Of a stretch of 58,580 nt of DNA, positions 35,387-43,094 are shown piece after piece (the stretch's first letter is position 1; each line of letters opens with the position of its first letter). Origin of the DNA: SIG603 sp044432645 (GTDB lineage Bacteria; Bacillota; Clostridia; Oscillospirales; Acutalibacteraceae). The stretch lies in the NCBI GenBank assembly GCA_044432645.1, contig JAWXUM010000013.1, forward strand, positions 1 to 58,580, written 5' to 3'. The notes below the pieces were generated by a model. That model saw only the letters and a program-made list of their open reading frames with translations. It made no database searches and had not been told where the DNA came from. Position numbers and translations under genes: made by a program.

Positions 35387-36054
35387 TGGTTTCAAGTGAG
35401 TTTCCACAAATTATAAATAGTTTGCAAAATAAAGGGTATGTCTGTATAAAAATACAGGCTAACCCTTTTTTGCCATATCCTGTAAGGTTTCATAGTGATT
35501 TGCAGTTTTTAAAAATTGATAGTAATAAGGCATTTGTTTTAAAAAATAATTGTTTAGATTTAGAAGAATATAATCTTTTAAAAACTTATGAAAACCCAGG
35601 TGATAAATACCCAAATGATTGTCTTTTGAATTGTTTAATACTAGGAAAAAAAGTTTTTGGTAATAAAAATGCAATTGATAAAAACTTGTTGCACTATTTT
35701 CAAAAAAATAATTTTGATTTTATCCACGTTAATCAAGGTTATGCAAAGTGTTCTACATGTATAATTGATAAAAGTCACTGCATAACAGCAGACCCATGCA
35801 TATATAATGCTTTAACTGAAAATAATATTAATGTACTTAAAATTAATGAAGGTTATATTGACTTAAAAGGATATGATTATGGTTTCATAGGTGGTTCAAG
35901 TGGCAAAATTGGCGATAAAATTATATTTACAGGAAGTTTGAAAACCCACCCACAAGGTGAAATTATAAAAAATTATATCGAAAACCTAAACTATCAAATA
36001 ATAGAATTAACAAATAACAGGCTTATAGATATAGGCACTATCATAGAATTATAA
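35374..36054 (+). CDS. DUF6873-like protein with predicted guanidino-modifying-enzyme fold
   Basis: A 226-residue cytosolic protein of unknown function. Conserved-looking segments are HVNQGYAKCSTCIID, DPCIYNALTENNINVL and YGFIGGSSGKIGD. I recognise these as the DUF6873 group, described as having an amidinotransferase/arginine-deiminase-type (GME) fold; this is recalled, not computed. Four Cys lie in a 23-residue stretch (CxxC then C and C), which may bind metal or be catalytic. The start overlaps radA by 13 bases, so the two are translationally coupled. Confidence 0.7.
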   Translation: MYKVMVSSEFPQIINSLQNKGYVCIKIQANPFLPYPVRFHSDLQFLKIDSNKAFVLKNNCLDLEEYNLLKTYENPGDKYPNDCLLNCLILGKKVFGNKNAIDKNLLHYFQKNNFDFIHVNQGYAKCSTCIIDKSHCITADPCIYNALTENNINVLKINEGYIDLKGYDYGFIGGSSGKIGDKIIFTGSLKTHPQGEIIKNYIENLNYQIIELTNNRLIDIGTIIEL

Positions 36055-36103
36055 TATATCGTTCATACAAATTCTAATAACTTCTCATAAAAATTAGCTA
36101 CTC

Positions 36104-36135
36104 ATCACTAAATATTCACATTAAACATGGATAAT
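36104..36135 (+). promoter_or_regulatory. Direct repeats and -10 box ahead of htrA
   Basis: ATCACTAAATA (36104-36114) and TTCACATTAAA (36115-36125) are tandem 11-base units, followed by GATAAT (36130-36135) as a possible -10. The layout resembles the tandem ahead of the tiny ORF at 30.1 kb and OmpR/PhoB-type activation sites in general. Confidence 0.4.
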
Positions 36136-36192
36136 ATGTACATCAAAACAAAATAGATGAACTAAATACAGTATTAGATAGGAGCAAAATAT

Positions 36193-37707
36193 ATGTATAA
36201 TCATTATCCAAATAATAACCAAGACAATGGAGTTAATCCACAAAATACGAGTGGACAAAACACAGAACAAACCAATTATCAATATTCACAAAATCAAACA
36301 TATAATAATCAAGAACAACCGTGGAATGGCCAATCGGTGACTACAGTACCACAACCACCACAACCTCCAGTGTACTCTAGTTATACACCACAAATTCCCA
36401 AAAAGGTAAAAAAGACTAAAGTTAAAAAACCTATAGGGGGGTTAAAAATTGCTTTCATTGTAATTCTATCGGTCGTATTATCTTCAGGTTGTTCGGTAGC
36501 TTTGTTTAGTGGCATGATAAATTCAGGTTTTATAACAATAAGTAGCTCTGGCACTACAAATTCAAGTGACACAGACAGTTTAGCATTTACTATAGCAAAA
36601 GTTGTTGATGATAGTGACGACGAAGAAACGTTAAGTGAAGTGTCAGTTTTGTCAACTCAAGATATTGCAGAAACAGTTGTTCCGTCAGTCGTATGTATTC
36701 AAAATTATCAAATAGACGAGTCATACAGCATGTTTGGCGAAATTATAGGCAGTTCTGATAGCAGTGAGATTTCACCAGCTAGCGAGGGTTCTGGCATCAT
36801 AATGTCAGAAGATGGTTATATTATAACAAATGCACACGTTGTTGAAGATGCAACTGACCTTAAAGTAGTTCTTTATGATGGCACAACTTTAGAAGCAACT
36901 ATTATAGGTACTGACACTACAACTGATGTAGCTGTTATAAAAGTAGAAGTTGAAGAAGGTGTAGAATTAACAGTAGCAGAATTTGGTTCTTCATCAGATT
37001 TAGTAGTAGGTGACGATGTAGTTGCTATAGGCAATCCAGGTGGTTTGGCACTTAGTTCAACAGTAACAACAGGTATTGTTTCAGCTGTTGATAGAGAAAT
37101 AACAGTTGATGGTTACACAATGTATTTAATTCAAACTGATGCAGCTATTAGTCCGGGTAACTCTGGTGGTGCTTTGGTTAATGAGTACGGTCAAGTAGTA
37201 GGTATAAATTCACTAAAATATGCTGATGACGGTTATGAGGGATTAGGTTTTGCTATTCCAATTGACACAGCGCAAGAGATTGTTTCCGATTTAATCAATT
37301 ACGGTTATGTTACAGATAGAGCAGTTATAGGAATTTCAGGCACTTATGTTGATGAAACAACAGCAAGATTTTACGGTCTTTCAACAGGTGTATATGTTGC
37401 TGAAACCACAACAGATTATGCTGTAGAGTCCGGATTAACAGTTGGTGACGTAATTACTTATATCGACGGTGAACAAGTTACAAGTTTTGATGTAATAACA
37501 AATAGACTACTCAATTTAACAGCAGGAGATACAGTTACACTTATTGTTGATAGAGTTATAACTGGCGAAACAGATATAGAAATAACTTTGGTTCTTTCAG
37601 AATATGTTGAAACAACAGTAGTAGAAGAAGAAACTGTAGAACAAGAGCCTGAAACACAAACAACTCCAGACCAAAGTTCAAATTCACAAACAGTTCCAAG
37701 CAGATAA
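36193..37707 (+). CDS. htrA: HtrA/DegP-type membrane serine protease with PDZ domain
   Basis: A 504-residue quality-control protease at the cell surface. The first ~75 residues are cytosolic, rich in Asn, Gln and Pro, then a basic patch (KKVKKTKVKKP). One membrane helix lies at about 85-108, followed by the chymotrypsin-fold domain with the triad H215 (TNAHVVE), D245 (TTDVAVIK) and S324 (GNSGGALV). A PDZ domain follows (about 375-470) and an acidic Gln/Thr/Ser-rich tail. This matches Bacillota HtrA. It has a good ribosome binding site (TAGGAG) and its own terminator. HtrA genes are often induced by envelope-stress two-component systems. Confidence 0.96.
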   Translation: MYNHYPNNNQDNGVNPQNTSGQNTEQTNYQYSQNQTYNNQEQPWNGQSVTTVPQPPQPPVYSSYTPQIPKKVKKTKVKKPIGGLKIAFIVILSVVLSSGCSVALFSGMINSGFITISSSGTTNSSDTDSLAFTIAKVVDDSDDEETLSEVSVLSTQDIAETVVPSVVCIQNYQIDESYSMFGEIIGSSDSSEISPASEGSGIIMSEDGYIITNAHVVEDATDLKVVLYDGTTLEATIIGTDTTTDVAVIKVEVEEGVELTVAEFGSSSDLVVGDDVVAIGNPGGLALSSTVTTGIVSAVDREITVDGYTMYLIQTDAAISPGNSGGALVNEYGQVVGINSLKYADDGYEGLGFAIPIDTAQEIVSDLINYGYVTDRAVIGISGTYVDETTARFYGLSTGVYVAETTTDYAVESGLTVGDVITYIDGEQVTSFDVITNRLLNLTAGDTVTLIVDRVITGETDIEITLVLSEYVETTVVEEETVEQEPETQTTPDQSSNSQTVPSR

Positions 37708-37711
37708 ATAG

Positions 37712-37735
37712 AAAGGACGACTTCGGTCGTCCTTT
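37712..37735 (+). terminator. Terminator of htrA
   Basis: AAAGGACGAC (37712-37721), TTCG tetraloop, GTCGTCCTTT (37726-37735), then TTAATATT. Confidence 0.85.
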
Positions 37736-37815
37736 TAATATTATTTTATATTGTAATTTGTAGTATATTGTTAAGATAAATTTAGTGTCAAAAAACATAA
37801 TTCTATTGATTTTAT

Positions 37816-37845
37816 TTGAAAATTAGTGTATACTTTTACTATATT
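37816..37845 (+). promoter_or_regulatory. Probable promoter of the 1065-residue protein gene
   Basis: -35 TTGAAA (37816-37821), 18-base spacer, -10 TATATT (37840-37845), followed by the ribosome binding site GAAGGAG and the start codon at 37869. Confidence 0.5.
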
Positions 37846-37868
37846 CTTAATTTGAAGGAGAGTGTTTT

Positions 37869-40800
37869 ATGAAAGCAAAAAACGAGTTTGTGTTTATAGA
37901 CGGTTTAGAGTACTATAAAATATCAGACACACAAAATTTTAATCCATTTTTTATCCAAGTAGCATCTGCAAGTGACATATGGTTGTTTATGTCTTCAAAA
38001 GGTGGAGTTACAGCTGGTAGAAGAAATTCTTCCGAGAGTGTTTTTCCTTATGAAACTGACGACAAACTTCACTTCAGCTACGAAACAGGTTCTAAAACTT
38101 TAATCAAAGCTTTAGGACAATTTTGGCAACCGTTCGAGCAAAACGCTGTTAACAAATACAGCATTACTCAAAATATCTATAAAGGTGTTTTGGGAAACAG
38201 CGTGATGATGGAAGAAATCAATCATGATTTAGGTCTAAAATTTAGCTATTGCTATGAAAGTTCTGAGAAGTTTGGCATTGTAAAAACTTCAAGGCTTACA
38301 AACTTAAAAGGAAAAACTGTTAAAGCTGAAGTCCTTGATGCTCTTGTTAATATGCTACCTTACGGGGTTAACAATGCATTACAAATGGAGTCTAGCACTT
38401 TAGTAGATGCGTATAAGGCATCTGAATTATTAGGCGACAAAATAGCAGTTTACTCACTTACAACCCAGATTAACGACACACCGAATCCTATCGAAGTTTT
38501 AAAAGCTAATGTTGCTTTCACTACTTTAAAAGACTGTCAAGTTTACTTGAATTCTGATATAGTAAATGATTTTAAAAAAGGTGATATTTCAAATACAACA
38601 AAAGAATGTTACGGTAAAAAATGTGGATATTATGTTGTGTGGGATAAAACTATTGAAGGGCAAGACACAGTAAAATATTCAGTTTTAGTTGATGTCGGAT
38701 TTGACCACGCTCAACTTGCAAAGCTAGAAAAATTTGTAGAAAACAAAAACTTTAGTGAAATTGAAGATGACATAAAAATTGGTAACGCATCACTTTTAAA
38801 AATTGTTAAAGATTCTGACGGTGTACAAGATACAGGCGACAAAACTGCAACTGCTCATCACTATTTAAATACTCTTTATAATGTTATGCGTGGTGGTACA
38901 TTTGAAAATTCATATAACTTTGAACCTGCAGAATTTCGTAAATTTGTTGCTTTAAGAGATATTAAAGCTAGTAAAAATGAAGAATTTTTTAAAGATATTC
39001 AAAACTTTAAAACAGTTTCAGAACTTAAAGAATATTGCAAAAATGACAGTTTGATGTATCGTTTAGCACTTGAATACATGCCACTTTCATTTTCAAGGCG
39101 TCACGGTGACCCATCAAGACCTTGGAATAAATTCAATATTCAACTTAAAGATGAAAACGGAAAAAAAATAAGCAGTTACGAGGGTAACTGGAGAGATATT
39201 TATCAAAACTGGGAGGCATTAGGTCTTTCTTATCCAGCTTTTTATGAAAATATGGTTGCTAAGTTTGTAAACGCATCAACAGCTGACGGCTTTAATCCTT
39301 ACAGAATTAGTACTACAGGTATCGACTGGGAGAAACCAGAACCTGATAACCCATTTGGAGGTTACGGTTACTGGGGTGACCATCAAATTATTTATTTATT
39401 AAGACTTCTAAAAGGCTTAAATAATCATTACCCTGAAAAATTAAAAGAACTTTTATCTCATGAAGTTTTTAGCTATGCTAATGTGCCTTATATTATTGTT
39501 TCTTATGATAAAATTTTACAAAATAGTAAAGATACCATAACTTTTGATTTTGAAAAAGATGCAAAAATCGAAAGTCTTATTCCAAGCATGGGTAATGATG
39601 CACGTTTGATTTTAAAAGATGGTGAAGTTTATACAGTATCACTAACGGAAAAACTTATTGTTCCTCTATTAAGTAAGTTAAGTAACTTGCTTGTAGGTGG
39701 TGGTATTTGGATGAACACTCAACGTCCTGAATGGAATGATGCTAACAATGCTATTGTTGGTATTGGTTTATCTATGGTTACAGTTTACCATGTTAAAGCT
39801 TATATTGAGTTTTTATCATCAGTTCTAGAAAACGAAACAGGTGAGTTTAGCATTTCTTGTGAAGTAGCTAAATGGTTAAAAGATACTTGTGCAGTTTTTG
39901 CTGATTATGCAGATAATTATAAAGATAATGAAAAAGCTTTGTTAGACGAACTAGGATATATCTTTAGCGAATATAGAACTAATATGTATAATAACGGCTT
40001 TGATACAAAGACTAAACTAACTGCTGATGAAATTAAATCATGGATTAAAGTAGCAGAAAAAGCTATTGATTACACAATTGATGTTAATAGTGGAGATGTA
40101 TATTCTACATATAATCTATTAAACGACGACTTTACAGTGTCTAAAATGCGTTCAATGCTAGAGGGTCAATCTGCTATAATCGGCAGTGGTAGCTTAAATG
40201 CTGATAAAGTTTGCGGTCTTTTAGCCTCCATCAAAGATGAACTTTATAACGAAAAAATGAAGTGCCATACTTTGTATCCTATTAAAACAACAAGACGTTT
40301 TGCTGAAAAAAATGCAATTAAAACTGAAATTGGAGTAATAGAAAATATTACTGTTAAGGATATTAACGGAGTAATTCACTTTGAAAGTGGAATTTCTACT
40401 TGTGATGAATTACTAAAACGTTGTCAAAATCTAACACCAGAACTAACAAAGACATTAACAGAAGAGTTTGAAAATCAATTTACACATAAAAAATTCACCG
40501 GTAGAAGTGAAGTTATGTACAGATTTGAGGGCATTGGTTGTGTATATTGGCACCAAAATGCTAAACTTGCTCTAGCTGTATTAGAGGCTGTTCAAAAAGC
40601 ACACAAAAATGGGGAAGACGCTACAGAAATTTACGAAGTATATCACAATTTAATGCAAGGATTTATATACCGCAAAACTCCTGAAGAAGCTTGTGCAATT
40701 TCGATTGAGCCATATTCACACACATCATTCAATGGCAAAAGCGAACAGCCAGGCATGACAGGTCAAGTTAAAGAGTCTATTTTAATGCGTAGAATTGAAC

Positions 40801-41066
40801 TCGGTGTAGAAGTTGCTAATGGACAAATTTATTTTGATAAATGGTTTGTACCAGCTAATGAATTTAAAGATAGTGGCGAATTTACTTTCTCAATTTACTC
40901 TATTCCAGTTAAATACATTAAATCTGACGAAGATAAAGTAGTAGTTTCATTCACTTGTGGTAACAATAAAATTTATAGTGATTGTATTATCGACAATGAA
41001 GTTAGCGCAATGATTTTTGATAGAAGTGAAAAAGTAACAAGTATAGAAGTTTTTACAAAAGTATAA
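37869..41066 (+). CDS. Large uncharacterised protein, possibly a carbohydrate-active alpha/alpha-barrel enzyme
   Basis: A 1065-residue protein without signal peptide or membrane helix, so cytosolic. The N-terminal ~330 residues look beta-rich (GGVTAGRRNSSESVFPYETDD; EEINHDLGLKFSYCYESSE). The middle is helical and aromatic-rich with SRRHGDPSRPWNKFNI, YEGNWRDIYQNWEALGLSYP and FGGYGYWGDHQIIYLLRLL, then GGGIWMNTQRPEWNDANNAIVG, which resembles the catalytic clefts of (alpha/alpha)6 glycosidases and GH94-like phosphorylases. The C-terminal region has YRFEGIGCVYWHQNAKLALAV and ends in a beta-rich part. I cannot name a family; the carbohydrate link is inference. It is monocistronic, with its own promoter and a terminator. 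Confidence 0.8.
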   Translation: MKAKNEFVFIDGLEYYKISDTQNFNPFFIQVASASDIWLFMSSKGGVTAGRRNSSESVFPYETDDKLHFSYETGSKTLIKALGQFWQPFEQNAVNKYSITQNIYKGVLGNSVMMEEINHDLGLKFSYCYESSEKFGIVKTSRLTNLKGKTVKAEVLDALVNMLPYGVNNALQMESSTLVDAYKASELLGDKIAVYSLTTQINDTPNPIEVLKANVAFTTLKDCQVYLNSDIVNDFKKGDISNTTKECYGKKCGYYVVWDKTIEGQDTVKYSVLVDVGFDHAQLAKLEKFVENKNFSEIEDDIKIGNASLLKIVKDSDGVQDTGDKTATAHHYLNTLYNVMRGGTFENSYNFEPAEFRKFVALRDIKASKNEEFFKDIQNFKTVSELKEYCKNDSLMYRLALEYMPLSFSRRHGDPSRPWNKFNIQLKDENGKKISSYEGNWRDIYQNWEALGLSYPAFYENMVAKFVNASTADGFNPYRISTTGIDWEKPEPDNPFGGYGYWGDHQIIYLLRLLKGLNNHYPEKLKELLSHEVFSYANVPYIIVSYDKILQNSKDTITFDFEKDAKIESLIPSMGNDARLILKDGEVYTVSLTEKLIVPLLSKLSNLLVGGGIWMNTQRPEWNDANNAIVGIGLSMVTVYHVKAYIEFLSSVLENETGEFSISCEVAKWLKDTCAVFADYADNYKDNEKALLDELGYIFSEYRTNMYNNGFDTKTKLTADEIKSWIKVAEKAIDYTIDVNSGDVYSTYNLLNDDFTVSKMRSMLEGQSAIIGSGSLNADKVCGLLASIKDELYNEKMKCHTLYPIKTTRRFAEKNAIKTEIGVIENITVKDINGVIHFESGISTCDELLKRCQNLTPELTKTLTEEFENQFTHKKFTGRSEVMYRFEGIGCVYWHQNAKLALAVLEAVQKAHKNGEDATEIYEVYHNLMQGFIYRKTPEEACAISIEPYSHTSFNGKSEQPGMTGQVKESILMRRIELGVEVANGQIYFDKWFVPANEFKDSGEFTFSIYSIPVKYIKSDEDKVVVSFTCGNNKIYSDCIIDNEVSAMIFDRSEKVTSIEVFTKV

Positions 41067-41076
41067 TTCATATAGA

Positions 41077-41111
41077 AAATCAGGGAACAGTTTTAATCTG
41101 TTCCCTGATTT
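41077..41111. terminator. Bidirectional terminator between convergent genes
   Basis: AAATCAGGGAACAG (41077-41090) pairs perfectly with CTGTTCCCTGATTT (41098-41111). T-rich DNA follows on both strands. It serves the 1065-residue protein gene (plus) and the formate-channel gene (minus). Confidence 0.85.
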
Positions 41112-41124
41112 GTTATGTACGTAT

Positions 41125-41772
41125 TCAGTGAGTTGAATATTTATTTATCGGAATTGATAAAATATTTATAAGTAGCCCACCAACAGCATTACCAAGCGAT
41201 ACAATAATTAAAGCAATGACGGCCTTAAAAGACCACACACCAGCAATTGTAAAATAAAACATATTAGCTATGCTATGTTCAAAACCTAATAAAAGGAATA
41301 TCATAACGCATAAAAATAATCCTATGTAACCCCCAAAGCTGTTAGATGTGTTTTGAGTCAATTTAAAAGATTGAGCAGCTATAAACATCATAATTCCACA
41401 GAAAATACCCAAAATAAAAATGCTAAAATAATTGTCACTTAATTTAACTTCTGCGTAACTTTCAGCGTGTTCAATTAGCGTAGTAGTGCTAATTATCCTG
41501 GTTGAAAGCAGCATAAAAGCAGATGCTAAAATGCCAACTAAATTTCCAACCCAAATAACTAAGATTTTTAAAATATCTTTATCTTCTAAAAGATAACCAA
41601 CTTTACCAGTATATAAGTACAAATCCAAAGTGTAAATTGTAAATAAACCAATTGTGAAAAGCGCAGCTCCAACATAATGGTTTTCTACAGTTAAATAAGC
41701 AGTTGCTCCAAGAGCAATCATAAGTCCAGCTAAAATCGCCTTGAAAAAAGCTGGAGTATATCTTTTAACCAA
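41125..41772 (-). CDS. Short formate/nitrite transporter (FNT) family channel
   Basis: A 215-residue membrane protein with about six hydrophobic segments. The FNT signature appears as GFEHSIANMFYF near residue 163, together with a late GNAVGGLL motif. FNT proteins such as FocA are ~260-285 residues, so this is a short form. It follows pflA by 30 bases on the same strand, behind the pyruvate formate-lyase genes, so formate export is the likely job. Assignment to formate is from family and context. Confidence 0.85.
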   Translation of the reverse strand: MVKRYTPAFFKAILAGLMIALGATAYLTVENHYVGAALFTIGLFTIYTLDLYLYTGKVGYLLEDKDILKILVIWVGNLVGILASAFMLLSTRIISTTTLIEHAESYAEVKLSDNYFSIFILGIFCGIMMFIAAQSFKLTQNTSNSFGGYIGLFLCVMIFLLLGFEHSIANMFYFTIAGVWSFKAVIALIIVSLGNAVGGLLINILSIPINKYSTH

Positions 41773-41801
41773 AATAAGTTTCCTTTCATCAATGCTAAAG
41801 C

Positions 41802-42548
41802 TTAAGGGTTTTCGGCAAGTCTTCTTTTTATGCCGGAAATTATAATTTCTCTTGCATGTTTTGCTTCTTCCTTTGTAGCTTCAGGAACACCTTCTAAAGG
41901 CGGTGTCATGCCTAATGCCTTGTATTTTGAGTTGCCTAAAACATGATAGGGTAAAACATCTAAGGCTTTCATATTTTTAAACTCACCCAAAAAATAACCA
42001 AGTTTGTCTAAATAAGTATCGTTTAAAGTTAAATTTGGCACTACAACATGTCTAATCCACATTGTTTTACCAATGCTTAAAAGAAATCTAGCAAAGTTTA
42101 AAACATTTTTATTTGACATTCCGGTTAATTTAATATGCTCATTATCATCAATATGCTTAATGTCAAGCATGACTAAATCTGTTACAGCCATTAATTTACA
42201 AAAAATTTCTTTGTTGTTTTGATTAAATGTAATTCCAGAAGTGTCAAGACAAGTGTGAATGTTATTTTCTTTGCATTTTGTAAATAAGTCTATTAGAAAA
42301 TCAATTTGTAAAAGAGGCTCACCACCTGTAACAGTAATGCCACCATTTTTTAAAAAAGATTTACATGAATTATATTTACTTAAAATTTCTTCACTAGATA
42401 TTTGATTGCCAATTTTTGGTATCCAAGTGTCAGGGTTGTGGCAATATTGGCAACGTAGGGGACAGCCTTGCGTAAAAACAACAAAGCGAATTCCAGGGCC
42501 ATCAACAGTGCCAAAGGAATCGGTAGAATGTATATAGCCTTTCACCAT
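41802..42548 (-). CDS. pflA: Pyruvate formate-lyase activating enzyme (radical SAM)
   Basis: A 248-residue 4Fe-4S enzyme that abstracts a hydrogen from the glycyl residue of PFL using S-adenosylmethionine. The cluster motif CxxxCxxC is seen in TQGCPLRCQYCHNPDTW near residue 30, followed by GGITVTGGEPLLQ and LDTSG. The opening GYIHSTDSFGTVDGPGIRFV is diagnostic of PflA. It lies 89 bases downstream of the separate glycyl-radical-domain gene, beyond a terminator-like hairpin. Its substrate here should be the small 79-residue protein, alone or docked on the core. Confidence 0.97.
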   Translation of the reverse strand: MVKGYIHSTDSFGTVDGPGIRFVVFTQGCPLRCQYCHNPDTWIPKIGNQISSEEILSKYNSCKSFLKNGGITVTGGEPLLQIDFLIDLFTKCKENNIHTCLDTSGITFNQNNKEIFCKLMAVTDLVMLDIKHIDDNEHIKLTGMSNKNVLNFARFLLSIGKTMWIRHVVVPNLTLNDTYLDKLGYFLGEFKNMKALDVLPYHVLGNSKYKALGMTPPLEGVPEATKEEAKHAREIIISGIKRRLAENP

Positions 42549-42597
42549 TTTTGCCTCCTTTGCTTAGATTAAATATTTGTTTCTTACAAAAATAAAT

Positions 42598-42624
42598 ACA
42601 GGGGATAGTCGAAACTTCCCCTGT
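42598..42624 (-). terminator. Terminator between the split PFL genes and pflA
   Basis: ACAGGGGA (42598-42605) pairs with TCCCCTGT (42617-42624), with a few more pairs inside. On the minus strand it is followed by ATTTATTTTT. It would lower pflA expression relative to the structural genes. Confidence 0.75.
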
Positions 42625-42637
42625 GTTTTTTTAACAA

Positions 42638-42877
42638 TTACATACCGTCGTGGAAAGTACGAGAAATTACATCATCTTGTTGTTCTTTAGTTAGTTTGTT
42701 AAAGTTAACAGCGTAACCAGAAACACGAATTGTAAGTTGTGGGTATCTTTCTGGGTGTGCTTGTGCGTCTAAAAGTGTTTCACGAGTAAAAACGTTAACG
42801 TTTAAATGGTGACCACCACTTGTTACATAGCCGTCAAGTAGGCCAACTAGGTTGTCGATTTGTTGTGCGTTTGGCAT
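42638..42877 (-). CDS. Separate glycyl-radical domain of pyruvate formate-lyase
   Basis: A 79-residue protein equal to the last ~75 residues of a normal PFL. It has LVGLLDGYVTSGGHHLNVNV and then YPQLTIRVSGYAVNFNKLTKEQQDDVISRTFH, with the radical-bearing Gly54 in RVSGYAV. It has its own strong ribosome binding site (GGAGG) and start codon. It resembles GrcA/YfiD spare-part proteins, but is shorter, and here the core gene lacks its own copy, so this must be an essential subunit. It is the third gene of the pfl operon and would be activated by PflA. Confidence 0.93.
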   Translation of the reverse strand: MPNAQQIDNLVGLLDGYVTSGGHHLNVNVFTRETLLDAQAHPERYPQLTIRVSGYAVNFNKLTKEQQDDVISRTFHDGM

Positions 42878-42898
42878 AATAATTTCCTCCGTAAAAAT

Positions 42899-43093
42899 TT
42901 ATTCTTCTTCGTCAGTGGAAAGTTCAGTTGGTTGAGCACAAGCGCCCATACAAAGTGAACATTCGGTAGAATTAGTAGTTTCAACTACTGCAATACCGTC
43001 ATCATCTTCCACTTTTACATTTATATGACCACTGCCTTTTGACATCATTTGGTCAATTAAGGCAGCTAAGTCAGCAGATTTTTTATCGCTCAT
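42899..43093 (-). CDS. Small cysteine-cluster protein between the two halves of PFL
   Basis: A 64-residue protein I do not recognise. The start is ATG at 43093, one base after the core stop, with GAGG six bases ahead. Residues 8-28 (DLAALIDQMMSKGSGHINVKV) align without gaps to residues 9-29 of the adjacent glycyl-radical protein, sharing L12/L13, D14/D15, G20/G21, H23/H24, N25/N26, V26/V27 and V28/V29. After that the radical loop is absent; instead comes C45-SL-C48-MGA-C52 and an acidic tail. It looks like a partial paralogue of the radical domain, possibly metal- or cluster-binding. Roles could be docking, protection, or helping activation; all are inference. Confidence 0.85.
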   Translation of the reverse strand: MSDKKSADLAALIDQMMSKGSGHINVKVEDDDGIAVVETTNSTECSLCMGACAQPTELSTDEEE

Positions 43094-43094
43094 T

